NCBI GenBank assembly: GCA_963754445.1
Contig: CAVWFT010000002.1
Coordinates: forward strand, 186,001-250,000
Reading direction: 5' to 3'
DNA from: Bog-473 sp963754445
Lineage (GTDB): Bacteria; Actinomycetota; Acidimicrobiia; Acidimicrobiales; RAAP-2
Length of the DNA: 64,000 bases
Positions within the stretch are counted from its first letter, which is position 1, and each line of letters opens with the position of its first letter. Positions 58,879 to 64,000 of the stretch are shown here, one piece after another. A program made the translations under genes and the position numbers. The notes beneath the pieces were generated by a model, which saw only the letters and a program-made list of their open reading frames with translations, made no database searches and was not told the origin of the DNA.

Positions 58879-60108
58879 GTGCCCCCACGCTCCGTGTCCA
58901 GACCGCGGCGTGTCCGGCCGCGCATCGCCGGATTCGTCCTGTTTCTCGGCGTCGTGGCACTGACGACGTCCGCCTGCACCCCCCAGAAGATCGCGCCCAC
59001 CCAGGCCGCCGTGCTCGGCGAGCCCGAAGGGGTCCCCCTGGTGACCGGCCAGCCCGCCCCCGGCCAGATCGGTCAACTCGGAGCGATCACCTGTGCCAGT
59101 GCCACTCACTGCTGGGCCGTGGGTGTGCCGGGGCCCAACGACACCTTGCCGACGGGTGGTGCCACCGTGATCGTCGCCACCACCGACGGCGGTCTGGTCT
59201 GGACACCGCAGACGGTGGCGGGCAATTACACCCCCGAGCTGAGCGGCGTCGCCTGCGCGACGACGTCCGACTGCATCGCGGTGGGCTCGAACGGCTCGTC
59301 CAGCGGGGTCGTCGTGTCCACCCAGGACGGTGGCGCCCACTGGGTGTCGGCCACGACACCGCCGGGGTCCATCGCGGTCGACAGCGTCGAGTGCCAGGGA
59401 CCGTCGCAGTGCACGGCGATGGTGAGCGACGGCATCGTGGTCTGGTCGGCCCGCACGGCCGACCTCGGCCAGACCTGGACCCGGATGGGCGACCTGCCCA
59501 CGTTCTTCACCATCGACGGTGCCATCTCGTGCACCAGCGGCGGGACCTGCCTCGTGCCCGGCTACGTGCCCACCACCTCGGGTCACGGTGTCGGCGCCAT
59601 CTCGATCAGCGTCGACGGTGGACAGACGTGGACGCTGGCCGCGGTCCCCACCGGCATCGGCCTGGTGCAGACCACCGACTGCCCGACGGCCACGGTCTGC
59701 CTGGCGGGCGGCACGTCGTCGACGACCGTCAGCGATGTCGCACCCGGCACGGGGCAGCTCCTCAAGAGCGTCGACGGCGGCCACACCTGGACGACCACGA
59801 CGGCTCCTCCCGTCGACGATGCGTACGGATTGGCCTGTCCCACCGACCTGCTCTGCGCCATGGTCGGCACCAACTGGTCCGGCCACCCCGCCGTGGCCTC
59901 CGGCGCGGTGGCCCAGAGCCGCGACGGCGGCAGCACCTTCACCGCTTCCTCGACCGCCTACGCGCCGGTCACCCTGACCTCCATTGCGTGTGCGAGCTCG
60001 AAGATGTGCGTGGCGGCGGGCGGCGACACCCTGGCCCGCATCACGCTGCTCACCCCACCGCGGGCCACGCACGCCAAGGGCACCGTCCCAGCGTCAGGAT
60101 CCTCCTAG
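58879..60108 (+). CDS. Lipoprotein with seven CX5C BNR-like repeats, probable propeller
   Basis: A 409-residue exported lipoprotein: basic N-terminus, hydrophobic helix and lipobox LTTSAC (Cys33). The rest is built from repeats of about 50 residues, each with a Cys-x5-Cys pair (72/78, 126/132, 172/178, 218/224, 268/274, 320/326, 371/377), and most followed by a DGG-W-type turn (STQDGGAHW, SVDGGQTW, SVDGGHTW). Seven repeats suggest a seven-bladed propeller with one disulfide per blade. Ligand unknown. TATTGT (58864-58869) ends 9 nt before GTG 58879. Divergent from the MarP-like gene, 72 nt apart. Confidence 0.85.
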   Translation: MPPRSVSRPRRVRPRIAGFVLFLGVVALTTSACTPQKIAPTQAAVLGEPEGVPLVTGQPAPGQIGQLGAITCASATHCWAVGVPGPNDTLPTGGATVIVATTDGGLVWTPQTVAGNYTPELSGVACATTSDCIAVGSNGSSSGVVVSTQDGGAHWVSATTPPGSIAVDSVECQGPSQCTAMVSDGIVVWSARTADLGQTWTRMGDLPTFFTIDGAISCTSGGTCLVPGYVPTTSGHGVGAISISVDGGQTWTLAAVPTGIGLVQTTDCPTATVCLAGGTSSTTVSDVAPGTGQLLKSVDGGHTWTTTTAPPVDDAYGLACPTDLLCAMVGTNWSGHPAVASGAVAQSRDGGSTFTASSTAYAPVTLTSIACASSKMCVAAGGDTLARITLLTPPRATHAKGTVPASGSS

Positions 60109-60289
60109 GGCTAGCGTGCCTGCGTAGCCACGGAAAGGAGCCGTGAGCTGCACCGATGGTGGGACGACCCAGGCGGGGGCTCCCAGGAACGACAGGTCAC
60201 GCACCACGCAGATCGTCCCGCCGCACCCGCCGCAGCGAACGAGCGGCCGGGGCCGTCAGACTCCGGCAGCCAGAGCATGGAGGACCGTG

Positions 60290-60970
60290 ATGCCCAAGAC
60301 CTGCCCGCAGTGTCAGAGCCAGGCACCCGACGACGCCAACAATTGCGGCTCCTGCGGGGCACCCCTGCAGCCGGGCGCGCCGGCGCCCCAGGGCCAACCC
60401 GTCGATGCCGCCGGCCAGGCGCCACCCGGGTCACCCGGGGTGCCGCCACCCGCACCCACGGCGGGGGGACAGGCCGCACGGGCAGCGGGAGCGGCGCTGG
60501 GGTCGTACAACTTCGACCTCGCCCGGCTGTCGTTGGCCGACCGCATCGCGGCGATTGCGACCTTCGTCTTGTTCATCTCGCTGTTCCTGCCGTGGTTCAC
60601 GGCGACCTACAAGGGCCTCGGAGGCATCAGCGCGTCGGACTCGGTCAACGGCCTGTGGCACGCGTGGCTGTATCTCACGCTGATCCTCTGCATCGCCATC
60701 ATCACGTACCTCGTGGCCAAGGCCGGGTGGGACGAACTGCCGATCAGCGGCATGAGCCTGCCCCACCTGACCGTCATGCTCGTCGCCACCATCGTCAACT
60801 TCGCGCTGGTGTTCATCGCGTTCATCGACAAGCCCGGTGGCCTTTCGTTCGGCCCCTACGGCGGCGTCAGCATCGGTTGGGGCTTCGGTGCCATCCTCGG
60901 CCTGCTGGCCTCCCTGGTGGCGGCGGCTCCGTACGTGGTGCCCCAGCTGCGGGCCAAGACGATGGGCTGA
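60290..60970 (+). CDS. Zinc-ribbon membrane protein
   Basis: A 226-residue protein: zinc ribbon CPQCQSQAPDDANNCGSCG (two CxxC), a Pro/Gly/Ala linker to about residue 70, and four hydrophobic segments (about 82-100, 120-140, 157-175, 195-218). The ribbon faces the cytoplasm. Such zinc-ribbon plus small membrane-domain proteins are common in actinobacteria and of unknown role. ATG 60290 with GGAGG 6 nt upstream; an in-frame GTG at 60143 also lies near a GGAAAGGAG but only 2 nt away. The 180 nt before it hold no other gene. Confidence 0.8.
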   Translation: MPKTCPQCQSQAPDDANNCGSCGAPLQPGAPAPQGQPVDAAGQAPPGSPGVPPPAPTAGGQAARAAGAALGSYNFDLARLSLADRIAAIATFVLFISLFLPWFTATYKGLGGISASDSVNGLWHAWLYLTLILCIAIITYLVAKAGWDELPISGMSLPHLTVMLVATIVNFALVFIAFIDKPGGLSFGPYGGVSIGWGFGAILGLLASLVAAAPYVVPQLRAKTMG

Positions 60971-60980
60971 GCAGCCCTCG

Positions 60981-61001
60981 CCGCGGCGTGCCGCTCCGCG
61001 G
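60981..61001. terminator. Hairpin between convergent genes
   Basis: CCGCGG arms at 60981-60986 and 60996-61001 with a 9-nt loop, in the 55-nt gap between the zinc-ribbon gene and the aldehyde dehydrogenase gene. Confidence 0.4.
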
Positions 61002-61025
61002 TCCGCCGAGCGGGCGCGGTCGGGC

Positions 61026-62763
61026 TCAGTGACGAACGGCCGAGAGCAGCAACCCCGGGATCTTGGCCGCCGACGGATCCGCCTCGAAGGCCACGAAGCG
61101 CCGCATCACCTCGTAGGAGTCCGCGGCGGTGGCGAACCAGGGCGGCTTGGGCCGCGAGCGGAACGGTGCCCGCACGACCGACTTCTGCGCCCGATCGAAC
61201 ATCGATGCATTGGCCACCACCCCGGTGCCGGACTGGATGTCCGTACGGGGGTGCCCGGGGTAGGCCCCCCAGGTCGTGCAGCCGAGGGCGAAGGCGACGC
61301 CATGCCAGATGTTGAGCCCGATGGAGCCGTAGCGCAGGTCGGCCAGGGCCCGCTCGACGGCGTCGGCGGTGGCCTGGTCCTTCATGGAGGCCGGACTCAC
61401 CAGGACGGTGCAGCCGAGCGTGCCCCACACGACGTCGTTGCAGAAGGTCACGGCGGCGTCGACGAAGGCCGCCGGATCCGGGGCGGTCAGCGCCGTCTCG
61501 GCCACCTCACCGAAGAACGACTCCACGTTGAAGCAGATGTCGCCGGTGCGGCCCGGGGCCACGTTGCGGATGAACGTCCACGGGAGCGCGTCGGCGGGTC
61601 CGGTGCCGAGCTCCTCGGCCTCGGGATGGGCGAGCAGGAAGGCGTCGCGGCGGTCGGCCGCGCCGGGGTAGTAGGCCCGGCGGGTGGTGATCTCGCTCAG
61701 CGCCTGGGTCAGCGCACCGAGGAACGCCTCGCGCTGGGGCCAGGCGGCGTGGGTCACGACGACGCGGGCGGCGATGCAGTTGAAGCCGGCGTTGTTCACC
61801 AGCATGGTGGCGACGTGCTCGGCCTGGTAGCGCAGCTCGGCCGACGACCAGCGTCCCGGCACCACGATGATCGGTGACACGTTGCCGAGCTCGGCCGTCA
61901 CCGGCTTGGCGAGCACGGGCTCGTCGGCCGCCTTGCGCTGCGCCCCCTCGGGCCCGGGTCCGAACACGACGGCGTCGTAGGTCTTGTCCGAACCGGTGAT
62001 GTGCACGGCGTCGATCTCGGGATGCGCCGTCAGGTAGCGACCGGCCGCCGCGCCGCCGTCGACGATGACGAGGACGCCGGCGTCGATGAGCGCGGCGAGG
62101 GCACGCGACCAGTGCGGCACGAGGTAGTCGTTGACCGGGTTGGCCTTCATCACGACGACGTGGCCCTCGACGAAGAGCTTGGTCAGGACGTCGCGCGGGC
62201 CGAGGGAGGCGACGTTGCCGGCGGCCAGCACCAGCGTCGTGCCGGCGTGTGCCTCGGGTGCGGCGTAGGCGGACGCCTGCGTGGCGGCGAGGGTGGCCCG
62301 GGTGACGCCGGGAAGCATCCAGACCTCGGCCGTCGTCTGGGGGAACGTGACCCGGTCGAAGGTGTTGGCCGGGAAGACCTGGACCCGCAGCCGCCCGTCG
62401 GCCGCTTCGCGGACCGGTCCGGCGAAGGAGGGCTTGCCGTCGCGCTCGATGTCGCGCAGGGCGTCGCGGTAGAGGCGGGCCATGCGGATGAAGGTGCCGA
62501 GGCCGGCGAAGAGCTCCTCACCGGCCTCGGTCGAACCTGGGGTCAGGCCCTTGGCCCGGCAGGCGGCGGCCAGCCACTGGTCCTGGGCGGCCAGCGTGTC
62601 GGTGATGACGCGGGTCGAGGAGGTCGGCCCGGAGGCCGGGGCCGGTCCGGGCCCATTCGGCGGCGTGGGTGGCGACGTGGTGGACGGCGTCGTCGAGGAC
62701 GTCGGCCTGCAACGGATCGGCGGGCGCGGCCGCAGCCACGGCGCCCCGGATGGTGCTGGTCAT
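61026..62763 (-). pseudogene. Aldehyde dehydrogenase family protein interrupted by one extra base
   Basis: NAD(P)-dependent oxidation of an aldehyde or a related acyl-transfer reaction. From ATG 62763 (GGGGAGGG 9 nt upstream) the frame gives MTSTIRGAVAAAAPADPLQ up to TGPGLRADLLD; the coding strand then reads GACCCGCG where GAC-CGC-GTC would continue with RVITDTLAAQDQWLAAACRA in the other frame. The extra C lies opposite 62612-62614. Downstream the product is intact: LAAGNVASLGPRDVLTKLF, VHITGSDKTYDAVVFG, ELGNVSPIIVVPG and the FNCIAARV cysteine. A run of three C makes sequencing error plausible. Follows the LLM oxidoreductase by 37 nt. Confidence 0.75.
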
Positions 62764-62800
62764 GTCTTGGTGCCCTCCCCTGGCCCTGCGTGCGTCCGCT

Positions 62801-63729
62801 TCAGGTGACCTGCGGCAGGACCTCTGTGGCCAACAGGTCGATGTGCTCGAGATCGGCGAGATCGAGCACCTGCAGATAGACGGTCTCCGCCCCGATGGCC
62901 CCGAAGGCCTTGATGCGGGCGGCGACCTCGTCGGGTGTGCCGGCGGCGCCGTTGGCCCGCAGCTCGTCGGCCTTGCGCCCGATGCTGGCCGCCCGTCGCT
63001 CGATCTGCGCCTCGTCGGTGCCACAGCACACGACCTGGGCGGCGGAGAGGTGGAGCGTGGTGGGATCACGTCCGCGCTCGTGGCAGGCGGCCCGGACCCG
63101 GCCGAACTGGGCCTCGGTGTCGGCCAGCGACGAGAAGGGCAGGTTGAACTCGTTGGCGTAGGTGGCGGCGAGGCGGGGCGTCCGCTTGGCGCCACCGCCC
63201 CCGACGATGAGAGGCGGGTGGGGCCGCTGGCGCGGCTTGGGCAGGGCCGGGCTGTCCTTGAGGTGGAAGTGCCGGCCGTCGTAGGAGAAGGTCTCGCCTA
63301 CGGGCGTGCCCCAGAGCCCGGTCAGGATGGCGAAGGTCTCCTCGAGGCGCTCGAAGCGCTCGGCGAGCGGGGGAACTCGAAGCCGTAGGCGGTGTGCTCG
63401 CCGTCGTACCAACCGGCGCCGAGACCGAGCTCGACCCGGCCGCCGCTCATGTCGTCGACCTGGGCCACCTCGATGGCCAGGAGCCCCGGGGGCCGGAAGG
63501 TGGCGCTGGTGACCAGGGTGCCGAGGCGGATGCGCTCGGTCTCGCGGGCGATGGCGCCGAGGGTGAGCCAGGCGTCGGTGGGACCGGGCAGGCCGTCGCC
63601 GCCCATGGTGAGGAAGTGGTCGGAGCGGAAGAAGGCGTCGAAGCCGCCCGCCTCGGCCCGCTGGGCCACGGTCACGAGGGTGTCGTAGGAGGCGCCCTGC
63701 TGGGGCTCGACGAAGATGCGGAGCTTCAT
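62801..63729 (-). pseudogene. F420-type LLM-class oxidoreductase interrupted by one missing base
   Basis: Luciferase-like monooxygenase fold that uses F420 or flavin. Frame 1 from ATG 63729 reads MKLRIFVEPQQGASYDTLV, DAFFRSDHFLTMGGDG, GTLVTSATFRPPGLLAIEVA and GLGAGWYDGEHTAYGFEFP, then the frame is lost in a run of five C (plus strand G 63369-63373). One more C would restore PPLAERFERLEETFAI and the rest (PLIVGGGGAKRTPRLAATYA, TPDEVAARIKAFGAIG) to TGA 62801. Restored length 309 residues, normal for the family. Probably a homopolymer error. Confidence 0.8.
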
Positions 63730-63762
63730 CGGACCCAAGGTAGCCGGAGGCCGGCGGCGATC

Positions 63763-63807
63763 GACCGGCGGCAGGGTGACCGGCGGCAGGTGGCCGGCGG
63801 CAGGCTG
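63763..63807. repeat. Three 15-bp tandem repeats
   Basis: Units 63763-63777, 63778-63792 and 63793-63807 share GACCGGCGGCAGG with changes in the last bases and first base. They fill the space between the two divergent LLM genes. Confidence 0.85.
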
Positions 63808-63830
63808 CCCGGCCGGGCAGACTCGATGCC

Positions 63831-64000
63831 ATGGACATCGGTGTGATCTTCCCCCAGACCGAAGTGGGTCACGACCCGGGCGCCGTGCGCGCGGTGGGCC
63901 AGGCGGTCGCCGAGTTGGGCTTCGCCCACTTGGCGGCGTACGACCACGTGCTGGGGGCGGACATCGCGGTGCACGGCGACATCGGCGGGCCTTACACGAT
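63831..64000 (+). CDS. LLM-class F420-type oxidoreductase, 5' part
   Basis: The first 56 codons of a second luciferase-like oxidoreductase: MDIGVIFPQTEVGHDPGAVR, then AVAELGFAHLAAYDHVLGAD and HGDIGGPYT. The GVIFPQTE strand and AAYDHVLG loop are typical of F420-dependent members. It runs off the window end. Divergent from the first LLM gene, so the two could share control. Confidence 0.85.
   Translation, partial: MDIGVIFPQTEVGHDPGAVRAVGQAVAELGFAHLAAYDHVLGADIAVHGDIGGPYT

Noticed and set aside
58816..60072. Upstream extension of the MarP-like frame
   Set aside because: Antisense to the lipoprotein gene; Gly/Arg-rich nonsense composition.
60143..60289. 49-residue N-terminal extension of the zinc-ribbon protein from GTG 60143
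   Set aside because: Its ribosome binding site is only 2 nt from the GTG, composition is non-protein-like, and ATG 60290 has GGAGG at proper distance.

Overview
The window is a stretch of GC-rich (roughly 70 %) actinobacterial chromosome. An RNA polymerase/ribosomal protein block, a RecCBD operon, a mycobacterial-type mannosyltransferase, a MarP-like protease, F420-type luciferase-like oxidoreductases and crotonyl-CoA carboxylase/reductase together suggest an uncultured or poorly studied member of Acidimicrobiia. That placement is inference: no 16S gene is present. No phage, insertion sequence or CRISPR array is visible; this is core chromosome with a few accessory genes.

Layout. 1-8.4 kb: acyl-CoA metabolism (3-hydroxyacyl-CoA dehydrogenase, a frameshifted thiolase, ccr and methylmalonyl-CoA epimerase) interleaved with two cyclophilins, aspartate kinase and a SixA-like phosphatase. 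The CoA genes fit C4 acyl-CoA synthesis and ethylmalonyl-CoA formation. 8.5-21.3 kb, minus strand: tRNA-Thr, tRNA-Met, rpmG, tRNA-Trp, secE, nusG, rplK, rplA, rplJ, rplL, rpoB, rpoC, the classical order, with NusG and L10 carrying long acidic extensions. 21.4-31.2 kb: GNAT enzyme, polyprenol-phosphomannose-type mannosyltransferase, tRNA-Tyr, YajQ, GtrA, GH1 glucosidase, TesB thioesterase, citrate synthase, a membrane-anchored unknown and a UDP-sulfoquinovose synthase in an AT-rich setting. 31.4-41.9 kb: recC-recB-recD, each pair overlapping by ATGA, then rmuC. 42-49.4 kb: phoU, asd, a hydrolase, recR, a secreted three-module unknown, dnaX and the SRP RNA. 49.5-54.7 kb: a universal-stress-protein operon behind a response-regulator-like operator array, two tRNA-Ser genes, a GH18 protein, tadA and a SHOCT-like small protein. 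54.7-64 kb: a MarP/trehalase/metallo-beta-lactamase operon, a divergent CX5C propeller lipoprotein, a zinc-ribbon membrane protein, an aldehyde dehydrogenase and two F420-type oxidoreductases.

Two window-wide patterns stand out. First, at least fourteen genes have a TAnnnT box ending 6-8 nt before the start codon and no Shine-Dalgarno sequence, so leaderless transcription looks common here; genes with good ribosome binding sites (rplK, rplJ, rpmG, thiolase, gltA, the USP operon) lack it. Second, three genes (thiolase, aldehyde dehydrogenase, one LLM oxidoreductase) are each broken by one single-base indel, two of them in C/G runs. This looks more like draft-assembly error than decay, but both remain possible.

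The least described items are the secreted triplicated protein between dnaX and recR, the seven-fold CX5C lipoprotein, the 11-nt repeat array upstream of the USP operon, and the S51-like protein that has lost its catalytic serine.
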